NCBI RefSeq assembly: GCF_014385085.1
Contig: NZ_JACRTD010000003.1
Span: 248,001 to 312,000 of the forward strand
Reading direction: 5' to 3'
DNA from: Youxingia wuxianensis
GTDB lineage: Bacteria; Bacillota; Clostridia; Oscillospirales; Ruminococcaceae
Length of the DNA: 64,000 nt
Part shown: positions 32,957 through 42,422 of the stretch, piece after piece
How positions within the stretch are numbered: the stretch's first letter is position 1
Layout: each line of letters opens with the position of its first letter
Made by a program: the position numbers and the translations under genes
Notes under the pieces: generated by a model
What the model was told of the DNA's origin: nothing
The model's database searches: none
Seen by the model: the letters and a program-made list of their open reading frames with translations, nothing else

Positions 32957-34140
32957 TTATCTCATATAAGCGTTCAGAATGTAATCGGTAAAGTACGGCC
33001 TGGGCGCATAGGAACTGCTGCAATCACTAGTAAAGACGGTCACTAGGTCCAATTCGGGCACTACAAGGATGAACTGTCCTGCATGTCCAAATGCGTAATA
33101 GACATCATAATTGGCAGGAGCATAGGGTGTAGCATAGGTATTGTTGCTTCCTGGAGCAAAGGATCTCATCCACCATTGGTAGCCGTAGGAGCCAGTGCCG
33201 TCTCCTGCGCCCCTGTTTTTGGCGGAGGTAGACTCTGTCACCCAGCTGGCGGGAACTAACTGCTGTTCGTTCCAGATGCCGCCGTTTAGAAAAAGCTGTC
33301 CGAATTTTGCCGCGTCCCGGGCAGAAATAAACAAGCCGTTTCCACCGTCAACAATACCTTGCGGGTCAGCTCGCCAGTGAGCGTCTTCGCTTATTCCCAT
33401 TGGATCAAAAGGTGAATACGGCAATACTCTTCCTGGGATATACCGGTGGCTGCCTGCAGTACTGCCGACAAAAGATGGGTATTGCCGGTGCTGTAATTAA
33501 AAACGCTTCCCGGTTCATATACCATATCTCGTCCTAGGATATACTCTACCCAATTTTGTGCTGAACGAAACTCACTCCAATTGCTATAGCCGCCGTCCCA
33601 CTCATACCACTCCAATCCAGAAGTATGGGTCAACAGATGACGTAAGGTGAGAGTATGTTTTCGTTCATCTGTTTGCTCCAGTATCTGAGGCAGATATTGG
33701 GAAACGGGGTCATCTACACTGCCGATATATCCCTCGTCGATAGCGATTCCGATGAGAGCGCTGGTAAATGATTTAGAGGCGGAGTATACCCCAAAAATAC
33801 TCTTTTCGTTATAGCCATCTTCATAATATTCATCGATTATAACCCCATCTTTTACCGTCACTACCGCGTGAATTCCACTATCGCTCAGGGCGGCATGGAG
33901 CGCTGTGAAGACCGACGAATCCATGTCGTGATTTTCTGGCGCGTCGAACTGCCAGTTATTATCGCTCTCAGATTCCGGCTCTACCATTACAGGGGTGTGC
34001 TGCGATTCGCTGATATTTGTGTTTATGCTGGAGGTGCTTATTGCTTGGGAAGTACTTGATGAGGCGGTGGAATCTGTGTTTGTACAGGCGGTGAACAGCA
34101 GGAAAGTGAGAATGAGTGGGATAAACTGTTTCATTGGCAT
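32957..34140 (-). pseudogene. Serine hydrolase of the beta-lactamase family, frameshifted lipoprotein
   Basis: Two minus-strand frames together make one protein of about 394 residues. The first part has a lipobox signal (LLFTAC), a Ser/Thr-rich linker, the SxxK motif SASK and a Y-S motif in FNYSTGNTHLL; the second has RADPQGIVDGGNGLFISARD and a terminal GHAGQF, an HxG-like third motif. The frame changes near 33407-33410, where four A (T on the coding strand) are seen; five would restore reading through HLFDPMGIS. This is a one-base deletion or a sequence error. The intact protein would be a class C-like esterase or peptidase at the membrane surface. Confidence 0.85.
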
Positions 34141-34420
34141 TTTATTCCTTTCGTTTTACATTCATAAAAGCTACAGCCGGATAATACAAAAAACAAATCA
34201 ATAAAATTTTTTGTAATCTTATTTTTTATATTATAAGAAAGAACTTTCTTTTAAGATACACCCTGGAGTCAACTCTAAGTCAAGAAAACAAATTATGAAT
34301 AAAACATTCTGGTAGGGGAGCAGACTATAGCTTAACTTACCAGGTAAGCTATAAATAGAAAATTTGTCTTATTAAAAATTTTCAGACAATAAATTTATTC
34401 CTTAAAGAAGAAGTGATATA
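34141..34420. other. AT-rich gap with inverted repeats, no gene
   Basis: No coding frame is seen. The gap holds the minus-strand upstream region of the broken hydrolase gene. A dyad TATAGCTTA (34326-34334) with its complement (34345-34353) encloses ten bases, and an AGAAAG-AA-CTTTCT palindrome is near 34240. Their roles are unknown. Confidence 0.5.
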
Positions 34421-34456
34421 AAAAGGGTTCCAGCGGTATCGCTGGAACCCTTTTTA
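34421..34456. terminator. Strong bidirectional terminator
   Basis: AAAAGGGTTCCAGCG (34421-34435) pairs exactly with CGCTGGAACCCTTTT (34440-34454) around GTAT, with A and T runs on both sides. It ends the minus-strand purine permease gene. Confidence 0.9.
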
Positions 34457-34476
34457 TTTTATTGTTTTCAATTATT

Positions 34477-35832
34477 TTACAGACAAGCCAAAAGTATAAA
34501 GTTCAGAACAAATAAAACAGTGCACACCCAAAGAAGCGGATGAACGTCTTTTGCTTGTTTTTTGCAGCATTTGGTGATGCAATAGAAAATAAACCCAAAA
34601 GCGATACCGTAAGAAATGCTGTAGCACAAAGCCATGAAAATTCCTGCAAAGAAAGCAGGGACAGCCTCGGTGAAATCGCTCCAGTTGATTTCCGCAAAGG
34701 AGGAAAGCATCATAACACCTACAACCACCAATGCAGGGGCGGTAGCGGCATAGGGAATTGCGCTGACGAAAGTCGCCAAGAAGGAACTCAAAGCAAAGCA
34801 CAGAGCCACGATAACACTGGTAAGGCCGGTACGTCCGCCTGCACCGATACCAGCCGCACTTTCCACATAAGTAGTAGTATTGGAGGTACCAAAGATAGCG
34901 CCAATAGAAGTAGCGGTAGCGTCCGCAAACAAAGCTTTGTCCATTTTGGATTTAAAACCGGTGCTGGTTTCCATCGATTTTTCATCTTCTTCACTGAAGA
35001 TCCCGCTGCGGCGGCCAGTACCGATGAAAGTACCAATGGTATCAAATGTATCAGAAAGGCTGAAAGAAAAGATCGTAATTAAAACCAGAGGAATTTTTGC
35101 TGGGTCAGCAAACAAGGACCCCAATCCTTCGCTGGTAAAGATAGCGCCAAAAGTGGTAGGCAGAACCGCACAAGCTTCAGAAAAGCTGATAGTTTCGGCA
35201 GTCACAGTAACCCCCATAGGGATACCGATTAGAGTGGTAACGATAATTCCAATCAGAATAGCGCCTTTGATGTTCATCGCCTGCAAGACAATGATTAATA
35301 CAAGGCCGATTAAGAAAAGCCAGAAAACAGGCTGATTTAAAGTGGACAGCGCCGGAACACCTGCGCCAAAATTGATAATTCCCACATTGAGCAATCCGAT
35401 ATAGGCAATAAATCCGCCAATACCGCCGCCGATAGCGTGCTGCAAACTGAGAGGGATAGATTTAATAATGATTTTACGGATTTTTGTAACGGTGATAATA
35501 ATATTGATTACACCGCACAAAAATACCATGGACAGCGCTTGCTGCCAGGTAAACCCAAGAGTGAAGCAAACCGTATAAACGAAGAATGCGTTTAGCCCCA
35601 TACCAGGTGCCTGCGCATATGGCACATTGGCCACTAGGCCCATAACTAAGGTACCGATTACCGAAGCGATAATTGTTGCGAGGAAAACGGCGCCCCATTC
35701 CATACCTGCCTGACTGAGAATACTCGGGTTAACCACAATAATATATGCCATAGCAAAAAATGTGGTAAGACCTGCAGTAACTTCAGTACCTACATTGGTT
35801 CCGTTTTCTTTGAGTTTAAAGAAACTTTCCAT
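34477..35832 (-). CDS. NCS2/AzgA-type purine permease
   Basis: The 451-residue protein has about 12-14 membrane helices and the AzgA-family signatures ENGTNVGTEVTAGLTTFFAMAYIIVVNP at the start, VPYAQAPGMGLNAFF, and SLSDTFDTIGTFIGTG. Members import guanine, hypoxanthine or adenine by proton symport; the exact purine cannot be read from sequence. AGGGGGT lies upstream of ATG 35832. A -10-like TATAAT with a weak -35 (35888-35916, minus) lies 56 bases upstream. I looked for a purine riboswitch in the leader and did not see one. Confidence 0.93.
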   Translation of the reverse strand: MESFFKLKENGTNVGTEVTAGLTTFFAMAYIIVVNPSILSQAGMEWGAVFLATIIASVIGTLVMGLVANVPYAQAPGMGLNAFFVYTVCFTLGFTWQQALSMVFLCGVINIIITVTKIRKIIIKSIPLSLQHAIGGGIGGFIAYIGLLNVGIINFGAGVPALSTLNQPVFWLFLIGLVLIIVLQAMNIKGAILIGIIVTTLIGIPMGVTVTAETISFSEACAVLPTTFGAIFTSEGLGSLFADPAKIPLVLITIFSFSLSDTFDTIGTFIGTGRRSGIFSEEDEKSMETSTGFKSKMDKALFADATATSIGAIFGTSNTTTYVESAAGIGAGGRTGLTSVIVALCFALSSFLATFVSAIPYAATAPALVVVGVMMLSSFAEINWSDFTEAVPAFFAGIFMALCYSISYGIAFGFIFYCITKCCKKQAKDVHPLLWVCTVLFVLNFILLACL

Positions 35833-36138
35833 TTTAAATACCCCCTGTTTATTTTTTTAAGGTTGCTATGATGACCGAATTAATAATATTATAATATTTA
35901 ATTCATAATTTTTCTACATTTTTCGAGAAAATTTTTTCACCTATCTCTCATAAAATCCCATGAAAATTTTGTACACCTTGACATGTAGGCGTTAAAACCC
36001 TATTTTAGAAGAAAAATTACGTCACTAAAAAGCAGAGAGCAAATACTTTGTCCTCTCCCTGTGGTTGTGAGAAGTGTTGGATTAGTATCGGCGGTGCCAT
36101 TGACTGCACTTACCGGTGGAATTTTGCTGACTGCAAAA
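35833..36138. other. Gap without recognised gene
   Basis: The part nearest the permease is AT-rich and holds its promoter candidate. The remainder (about 35990-36138) has mixed composition with no start codon plus ribosome binding site combination, and no known element was recognised. Confidence 0.5.
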
Positions 36139-36178
36139 CAAAAAAGAAACCATCCCCTCAAATTTAGGCAGGGGATGG
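36139..36178 (-). terminator. Terminator of the MATE gene
   Basis: On the minus strand CCATCCCC and GGGGATGG pair around a 13-base loop and are followed by TTTCTTTTTT. The stem overlaps the last codons of the MATE gene. Confidence 0.75.
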
Positions 36179-37498
36179 CTTGTATTTTATCCGATAATAG
36201 ATCAGTCCCGTAAGATCCGCCAACAGCCAGCCGATGGGGATGGCCCACCAGATACCAACCAGCCCGATTGCTGGAATGGGAGACAGCAGGTAGGCAAGCC
36301 CAACTCGGGTGCCTAGGGAAATAACAGTAAGAGCAATGGACATTTTTACATTGCCAATACCTCTGTAAAGGCCGTAAAGCAGGAATAAGTAGCCGATCAG
36401 GCAATAAAAGAAAGCTACAATATATAAGTACTGTACGCCTACGGCGATAATTTCTGTCTCAGAGGGATTGATAAAAATATAAAGCAGCGGACGGGAAAAA
36501 GCAATTACTATGAAGGAAATAACTAGGCAAAACAGTGTAATCCATAAAACAGCGCATTTCAGGCCTTTAGAAATACGATCCTTTTTACCGGCGCCCATAT
36601 TTTGTGCGATATAAGTAGATACAGCATTGCCAAAGTCCTGTACGGGCATATAAGAAAAAGAATCGATCTTTGCCGCCGCTACAAATGCGGTCATTACTCC
36701 GGCTCCAAAAGAATTAACCAGGCCCTGTATCATCAAGATTCCGAAATTCATAATTGACTGCTGCATAGAGGTAAGCAGAGAATAATTAGCGGTCATTAAA
36801 AAAATCTCTTTATCAAAAGTAATCTCTGATAGCTTAAAATTTAAAAATTTTAACTTTCTAAAACAATATCCCATACACAGCACAGCGCTGACAAATTGAG
36901 CGGAGATCGTTGCTATCGCTGCACCCGCCACCCCCATTTTCAGCACGATGATAAAAAATAAATCCAGTACAATATTTAAAATGGTTGCGAGAATAAGAAA
37001 ATACAGCGGAGTTTTTGAGTTCCCAAGGGACCTTAAGAGTCCACAAGCCCAATTATAAAGGAAGGTAAATATCATCCCACAGAAGATAATTCCCAAATAT
37101 ATTTTGGTATCGGCTATGAGCGCAGACGGCACATTCATCAGTCGGATAATAGCATCTAAAAGAAGGATACATAAAACGCTTAAACATAAGGTGACAGCGC
37201 CAATAAAGATAAAAGAGGTAGACATGCTGTTTTTTAATTCTTTTATTCTTTTAGCTCCGAAAAACTGAGCAAATACCACTGAGGTACCAATGCAAAGCCC
37301 TAAGATCACTGAAGTGATAAAGGTGATAAACGAAAGGGAAGACCCTACCGCCGCCAAAGCGTCCTTGCCCAGAAAGCGTCCGACAATAATCGCGTCGGCG
37401 ATATTATAAAGCTGCTGAAATAGGTTGCCCACAATCATCGGAGCCGCAAACGCGAGGATTACCTTGGAAGGAGAACCTTCCGTTAAGTCTTTGATCAT
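36164..37498 (-). CDS. MATE-family efflux transporter
   Basis: The 444-residue protein has about 12 membrane helices in two bundles. The N-terminal LTEGSPSKVILAFAAPMIVGNLFQQLYNIADAIIVGRFLG matches MatE proteins, including the LYN.aD..ivG motif, which repeats the design at residue 235 onward (NFGILMIQGLVNSFGAGVMTAFVAAAKID). Such transporters exchange cations for drugs or metabolites. The substrate is unknown. It is transcribed alone. Confidence 0.94.
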   Translation of the reverse strand: MIKDLTEGSPSKVILAFAAPMIVGNLFQQLYNIADAIIVGRFLGKDALAAVGSSLSFITFITSVILGLCIGTSVVFAQFFGAKRIKELKNSMSTSFIFIGAVTLCLSVLCILLLDAIIRLMNVPSALIADTKIYLGIIFCGMIFTFLYNWACGLLRSLGNSKTPLYFLILATILNIVLDLFFIIVLKMGVAGAAIATISAQFVSAVLCMGYCFRKLKFLNFKLSEITFDKEIFLMTANYSLLTSMQQSIMNFGILMIQGLVNSFGAGVMTAFVAAAKIDSFSYMPVQDFGNAVSTYIAQNMGAGKKDRISKGLKCAVLWITLFCLVISFIVIAFSRPLLYIFINPSETEIIAVGVQYLYIVAFFYCLIGYLFLLYGLYRGIGNVKMSIALTVISLGTRVGLAYLLSPIPAIGLVGIWWAIPIGWLLADLTGLIYYRIKYKPSPA

Positions 37499-37569
37499 TA
37501 CTAGCCGTCCTTGCTCTCATTTAATCATATGGATTTGATTATACGATACGGCAATGAAAAAGTAAAGAT

Positions 37570-38070
37570 TTACTGATATTTTCGAACTCCCTCAATATGG
37601 AGGCAGCGGATTTTTTGGATAGAATAACTGGCAAGGGGCCGGCGGTGGGCGTCAAAGGTGTGGGTTGAAACTAAAATATTGTTTAAATCAGGAATATCTC
37701 CAATTTCAGTGACCAAAAGAGAGTGATAAAATTTATTGGAGTTCCCCAGCTGAATAATATCTCCAGGGTGCAGGGAGGAAATATCCGTCTCTAAAGCATA
37801 AGGGCCGACGGATTTATTTTTAATAAGAAAATTGTACAGATATTCCACTCCGGTCCAGGAAGCAGTACGATCGCTGGAAGAATTATAATACCAGCCGGTA
37901 ACAGGAGTAAAATTCTGAACACCGGCGCCGGCATAAAGGCACTGGGAAATAAAGTTGGTACAGTCACCGCCGATTCCATCAAAGTTAAGGTAACGAGGAT
38001 TTCGTTTGTCATACCATTTGGCGGCATAGTCCACGGCTTTTTGCCGTTGATAAGGAAGGGAAATAAGCAT
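37570..38070 (-). CDS. Putative amidase-domain protein (Amidase_6-like)
   Basis: The 166-residue protein shows the catalytic Cys in GDCTNFISQCL near residue 36 and the His in FYHSLLVTEI near 115, with AVDYAAKWYDKRNPRYL at the start; this is the pattern of the cysteine amidase/peptidase domain PF12671 (related to NlpC/CHAP folds). No signal peptide is seen, so it is either cytosolic or released without Sec. TGAAAGGAG precedes the start. The gene is divergent from the B12 riboswitch. Confidence 0.85.
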   Translation of the reverse strand: MLISLPYQRQKAVDYAAKWYDKRNPRYLNFDGIGGDCTNFISQCLYAGAGVQNFTPVTGWYYNSSSDRTASWTGVEYLYNFLIKNKSVGPYALETDISSLHPGDIIQLGNSNKFYHSLLVTEIGDIPDLNNILVSTHTFDAHRRPLASYSIQKIRCLHIEGVRKYQ

Positions 38071-38194
38071 GGTGTAAAGCTCCTTTCAAGTTATCTATCC
38101 TCATCCTATGGAAAATCAAAGGAACTGCTACAAAAACCGTGAACACCTTGACTTTTGTTACCTGTTGGATTAAAATTTAGAGTAATAAAATGTA

Positions 38195-38400
38195 TATTTT
38201 AGATATAGGCATTTAAGGAAAGTTGGGTGAAAATCCCACGCAGGGACGCTGCTGTAATTACGGAGTAATGATCCCAATATGCCACTGGAACATTTCTTTC
38301 TGGGAAGGCGGATCAAAGCGATGATGTATAAGTCAGAATACCGGCCTGTAGCTATTAACGTTCTGGCTCTGCGGTTCATCGGAGCAGCGTGATATTTTAC
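38195..38400 (+). promoter_or_regulatory. Cobalamin riboswitch
   Basis: Conserved blocks occur in order: AAGGAAAGTTGGGTGAAAATCC (in part, at 38215-38235), GCCACTG at 38281, GGGAAGGC at 38302 and the B12 box region ATGATGTATAAGTCAGAA, then CCGGCCTG. A following GCTCTGCGG...CGGAGCAGC hairpin fits the kissing-loop stem. It precedes a terminator and cbiD, so cobalamin binding would stop transcription of the synthesis operon. Confidence 0.93.
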
Positions 38401-38437
38401 GTGAAAAGGGTAATTGGGCCTTATTCTCGGATTTTGG

Positions 38438-38480
38438 AAGGCTGTCCGTTGACCAATTGGTTCGGCGGATAGCTTTTTTC
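38438..38480 (+). terminator. Riboswitch-controlled terminator
   Basis: GGCTGTCCG and CGGATAGCT form the base of a stem with inner GACC/GGTT pairs and are followed by TTTTTTCTTTT. It is the expression platform of the B12 riboswitch. Confidence 0.85.
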
Positions 38481-38634
38481 TTTTATGCAGGTAGGTATGA
38501 TAAAAGTGCGGTTACTCTTCCCGGCTGTGTGGAATCGCTCCTGCGGCTAAACTGTTTTTTTGATAAGTTAGTTTATTTTAGTTGATGCAGCCGTCTTAGA
38601 AATAGATTGTTTGGAAAGGGATCTCGTTGTTATT

Positions 38635-39789
38635 ATGGAGCAATATGAAGCGAAGGACAAAAAACGTTTGCGCTGTGGCTATACCACAGGTTCTTGTGCC
38701 GCCGCCGCCTCGAAAGCGGCGGCGTGGATGCTTTTGTCCGGCGAAAGGATAAGCTCTATTACTATTATGACGCCGAAGGGGACGTTGCTGCAGCTTCCCT
38801 TAGAAGACGTTACTATGGGAGAAAACTCGGTTTCTTGCGCTGTACGTAAAGATAGCGGCGACGATCCGGACGTTACCGATGGCATGCTTATTTATTCGAT
38901 TGTGCGAAAAATACCCGATCCAGGAAAAATTGTAGTCGATGGAGGAGAAGGGATAGGGCGCGTCACCAAAAAAGGACTGGAATGTCCGGTGGGATGCGCA
39001 GCGATTAACCCGGTTCCGCGAAAGATGATTGAGGACGGGGTGCGCTGGGCATTAAACAAGTTTAATGCCGGGAGAAATTCTTTTGGAATTTCTGTAGAGA
39101 TTTGCGCGCCTCTGGGAGCGCAAATCTCTGAGCGCACCTATAACCCCCGATTAGGAATCGTTGACGGTATTTCCATCCTGGGCACCAGCGGTATTGTGGA
39201 ACCGATGAGTGAACAGGCGTTAATTGATACGATTAAAGTGGAAATGAAGGTGCTCAAAGCTGCCGGAAAGAATCACATTTTTTTAACGCCAGGGAATTAT
39301 GGGGAGGAATTTGCCACTCAAAACTTACATCTTCCGCTGACCTGCGCGGTAAAAACCAGCAATTTTATCGGTGATTCTTTAGATCTGGCCTGTGAGCTTA
39401 AGTTTGAGAGCGTACTTTTAGTAGGTCATATGGGAAAACTGATAAAATTAGCAGGAGGAATTTTTAATACCCATTCCAAATATGCAGACGCCCGTATGGA
39501 AATTATCGCCGCTCATGGGGCGCAGTGGGGAGCGGGAGAAAAAACTGTGCGGAAGATTATGGAATGTATTACGACGGATGAGGCCCTCTCCTGCTTTGAG
39601 GATGAAGCAATAAAAAGAAAAACGATAGAATCCATTATAAATAAAATTGATTTTAATATAAAATACCGAACAAAAAAGCAAATAAAAACCGGGATAGTTC
39701 TTTTTTCAAAAGAGCATGGTCTTTTAGGAAAAACACAAAATGCATATCAGCAGATCGCAAAGATATTAGCGCAGGAGGAACAAGAATGA
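38635..39789 (+). CDS. cbiD: Cobalt-precorrin-5B C1-methyltransferase
   Basis: CbiD methylates C1 of the corrin ring in the anaerobic route. The 384-residue protein starts RLRCGYTTGSCAAAASKAA, the family signature, with VGCAAINPVPRKMIEDGV and LVGHMGKLIKLAGGIFNTHSKYAD further on. ATG 38635 is chosen from the family start; AAAGGG is 14 bases upstream, which is far, so an upstream TTG at 38611 cannot be excluded. It is the first gene after the riboswitch. Confidence 0.95.
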   Translation: MEQYEAKDKKRLRCGYTTGSCAAAASKAAAWMLLSGERISSITIMTPKGTLLQLPLEDVTMGENSVSCAVRKDSGDDPDVTDGMLIYSIVRKIPDPGKIVVDGGEGIGRVTKKGLECPVGCAAINPVPRKMIEDGVRWALNKFNAGRNSFGISVEICAPLGAQISERTYNPRLGIVDGISILGTSGIVEPMSEQALIDTIKVEMKVLKAAGKNHIFLTPGNYGEEFATQNLHLPLTCAVKTSNFIGDSLDLACELKFESVLLVGHMGKLIKLAGGIFNTHSKYADARMEIIAAHGAQWGAGEKTVRKIMECITTDEALSCFEDEAIKRKTIESIINKIDFNIKYRTKKQIKTGIVLFSKEHGLLGKTQNAYQQIAKILAQEEQE

Positions 39790-40475
39790 AAGGAATATTA
39801 TATGGGGTCAGCATAGGGCCGGGAGATCCTGAACTCATTACATTAAAAGCAGTAAATATCATACAAAGCTGTGATATTATTGCGGTGCCTGCTGCCAATG
39901 AGGATACTTCAACCGCATTGCATATTGTGCGCAAAGTGCTTCCGGAAATAGATTCAAAAAAAATTATTCAATTGTTTATGCCTATGACGCGGGATAAAAA
40001 ACAAATGGAAGAATATCACCAAAAGGCAGCCAATATAATAAAAGGATATTTAGATCAGGCAAACAATGTGGCCATGCTGACCTTGGGGGATGCGACGATT
40101 TACTCTACTTATCTTTATGTACACCGATTAATCAAAGAAGGTGGATATGAGACTCACATTATTCCCGGGGTACCCTCTTTCTGTGCATCCGCAGCTCGGT
40201 TGGGGATAGGTTTGGTGGAGGGGGCGGAACCATTGCATATTCTGCCGGCCTCTTATGAGGGGATAGAACAAGGCCTTGCGTTAGGCGGCACGAAAGTTCT
40301 TATGAAAATAGGAAAATCCATCGATAGAATTAAGCGGATTTTAAAACATAACGGCCAGGATGAAAACGCCATGCTGATACAGAAGTGTGGAATGGAAGGG
40401 GAGCAAACGCTTTGCTCTTTGGATCAGGCGGATGAAAATACCAGTTATTTTTCAGTAATTATTGTGAAGGAGTAA
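39786..40475 (+). CDS. cbiL: Cobalt-precorrin-2 C20-methyltransferase
   Basis: CbiL uses S-adenosylmethionine to methylate C20 of precorrin-2. The 229-residue protein has the tetrapyrrole methylase start GVSIGPGDPELITLKAVNII, LTLGDATIYSTY, and HIIPGVPSFCASAARLG. The start overlaps the cbiD stop (ATGA). In the anaerobic route it acts after cobalt insertion, but the chelatase is not in this window. Confidence 0.95.
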   Translation: MKGILYGVSIGPGDPELITLKAVNIIQSCDIIAVPAANEDTSTALHIVRKVLPEIDSKKIIQLFMPMTRDKKQMEEYHQKAANIIKGYLDQANNVAMLTLGDATIYSTYLYVHRLIKEGGYETHIIPGVPSFCASAARLGIGLVEGAEPLHILPASYEGIEQGLALGGTKVLMKIGKSIDRIKRILKHNGQDENAMLIQKCGMEGEQTLCSLDQADENTSYFSVIIVKE

Positions 40476-40478
40476 AAG

Positions 40479-41234
40479 ATGGTATATTTTGTTGGAGCGG
40501 GCTGCGGCGCGGTGGATTTGATTACTGTACGGGGGCAAAAACTTTTATCTCAAGCGGATGTGGTTATTTATGCCGGTTCGCTGGTGAATCCCGGGCTATT
40601 GGAGTATACAAAAACTGGTTGTGCTGTTTATAACAGCGCTTCTATGACTTTGGAACAGGTGTTAGAGCTGATGAAGTCATCAGAAAAGCAAGGAAAACTT
40701 ACCATACGTCTGCATACAGGCGATCCTTGTATTTATGGTGCTATCCAGGAGCAGATGGATCAGTTGGAAAAATTTCATATCCCTTATGAGGTGGTGCCGG
40801 GGGTCAGCTCTTTTTGCGGTGCAGCGGCGGCACTGAAGAAGGAATATACGCTCCCTGACGTTTCACAGACGGTAATCATTACCCGGATGGAAGGCAGAAC
40901 GCCGGTGCCTAAAAAGGAGAGTATGGAAAAATTGGCGTCCCATCAGACAACGATGGTAATCTTTTTAAGCACGGGACTGCTGGAACATTTAAAAGAACAG
41001 CTGTTGGAGGGAGGATATTCACCGGATACCCCTGCAGCGATTGTTTATAAAGCCAGTTGGGAGGATGAGAAGAAATTTATTACTACCATAGAGGCTTTGC
41101 CTCAGGTAGCAAAAGAAAATAATATTAATAAAACTGCTCTTATTTTAGTGGGGGATTTTCTTTCTGGGGAATATGAACGTTCCAAGCTGTATGATCCGGG
41201 ATTTTCCCATGAATTTCGCGAGGCGTCTTTATGA
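40479..41234 (+). CDS. cbiF: Cobalt-precorrin-4 C11-methyltransferase
   Basis: CbiF adds the C11 methyl group. The 251-residue protein begins VYFVGAGCGAVDLITVRG and contains YAGSLVNPGLLEYTK, LHTGDPCIYGAIQEQMDQL and EVVPGVSSFCGAAAAL, all typical of the precorrin-4 methylase subgroup. It starts three bases after cbiL and overlaps cbiG by four bases. Confidence 0.96.
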   Translation: MVYFVGAGCGAVDLITVRGQKLLSQADVVIYAGSLVNPGLLEYTKTGCAVYNSASMTLEQVLELMKSSEKQGKLTIRLHTGDPCIYGAIQEQMDQLEKFHIPYEVVPGVSSFCGAAAALKKEYTLPDVSQTVIITRMEGRTPVPKKESMEKLASHQTTMVIFLSTGLLEHLKEQLLEGGYSPDTPAAIVYKASWEDEKKFITTIEALPQVAKENNINKTALILVGDFLSGEYERSKLYDPGFSHEFREASL

Positions 41235-42280
41235 AACTATCCATTATTTCCTTCACCCAAAAAGGGGCAGTTTTAGCAAAAAAAATCCGGGACGAATTAA
41301 CTGTAAAGGGAAATAACTGTACGGCGTATTGCATGCCTAAATATGCCGAAATCCCTTACCTTCTTCCTTTAAATACCACACTTTCCAATTGGACAAGCGC
41401 CGCTTTTGAAAATAGTGACGGCTTGATCTTCGTCTCTGCCTGCGGAATTGCAGTACGGGCCTTGGCCCCTCATATTAAAAGCAAGCTAACTGATCCGGCG
41501 GTAGTGGTTATCGACGATTGCGGCCGGTTTGCGGTTTCGCTTTTGTCCGGACATATGGGAGGGGCCAATACGCTGGCCAGAGAAATCGCCGGCGCCGTTG
41601 GCGCAGTGCCGGTGATCTCCACCGCCACAGATAATCATCATAAATTTGCGGTAGACTTATGGGCGGCGGAAAATTCGTTGTGTCTGCGAGATGTCCAGCT
41701 GGCTAAAGAAGTATCCGCTGCTTTATTAGACGGAAAAAAAGTGGGATTTATCTGTGATTTTCCAATAGACGGCTCCCTCCCGGAAGGGCTATGTGAGGAT
41801 GCCAGTCTTTCCCTTGGAATTTGTGTTACTCTGGATGAAAAGAAAAAACCGTTTAAAAACACCCTCGTGTTGATACCACAGAGTATTACCGTTGGGATTG
41901 GATGTAGGAAAGGCGCTTCCAAGGAAGCGATACAAACGCAATTAAGCGCTTGCCTTGCCAAAGAGCATATTTCTCCTTTGGCGATAAAAGAGATTGCTTC
42001 GATTAATATTAAAGCGCAGGAGGCGGGTTTATTAGCGTTATGTAAGGAATATGACGTTCCCCTCAAAACGTATAGCGCGTCTCAGCTGATGGAGGCAAAG
42101 GGGACTTTTAGCTGCTCCAGCTTTGTAAAAGAACAAACGGGAACGGATAACGTGTGTGAACGAGCGGCGCTGCTTGCAAGCGGTGGAAGCCTGTTGGTAA
42201 AAAAGCAATGTGGTAAGGGCGTGACGATTGCTTTAGCAGCCGCGAATTGGAGAGCCAGCTTTGAAGAATGCAATACTTGA
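41231..42280 (+). CDS. cbiG: Cobalt-precorrin-5A hydrolase
   Basis: CbiG opens the delta-lactone and removes the C20 fragment as acetaldehyde, a step particular to the anaerobic route. The 349-residue protein has LIFVSACGIAVRALAPHIKSK, VVVIDDCGRFAVSLLSGHMGGANTLA and the C-terminal GIGCRKGASKEAIQ domain. It is coupled to cbiF by ATGA. A 142-base gap follows before cbiH, with no convincing gene. Confidence 0.96.
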   Translation: MKLSIISFTQKGAVLAKKIRDELTVKGNNCTAYCMPKYAEIPYLLPLNTTLSNWTSAAFENSDGLIFVSACGIAVRALAPHIKSKLTDPAVVVIDDCGRFAVSLLSGHMGGANTLAREIAGAVGAVPVISTATDNHHKFAVDLWAAENSLCLRDVQLAKEVSAALLDGKKVGFICDFPIDGSLPEGLCEDASLSLGICVTLDEKKKPFKNTLVLIPQSITVGIGCRKGASKEAIQTQLSACLAKEHISPLAIKEIASINIKAQEAGLLALCKEYDVPLKTYSASQLMEAKGTFSCSSFVKEQTGTDNVCERAALLASGGSLLVKKQCGKGVTIALAAANWRASFEECNT

Positions 42281-42422
42281 GAGCAGTCATTCAGCGCTCC
42301 AAGGATCTATGAGAAAACTTTGCTTGAACCCAATCCAATAAGTAAAAGAATGATTCATGGCGGATATGGGGAGGAAAGCGGAAAAGGGAGTACTAAAATT
42401 ATTAATATCGGAGATTGAATAG

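Noticed and set aside
35833..35990. Purine riboswitch before the NCS2 permease
   Set aside because: The conserved loop and junction sequences of the purine aptamer are not seen in the leader.
36000..36404. A 134-codon minus-strand frame running from the intergenic gap into the MATE gene
   Set aside because: It overlaps the MATE gene in another frame, has no ribosome binding site and no recognisable motif. The part outside the MATE gene also shows no start codon.
42350..42418. A 22-codon frame (MIHGGYGEESG...) in the cbiG-cbiH gap
   Set aside because: No good ribosome binding site, very short and no homology I recognise; it may be chance within an operon gap.
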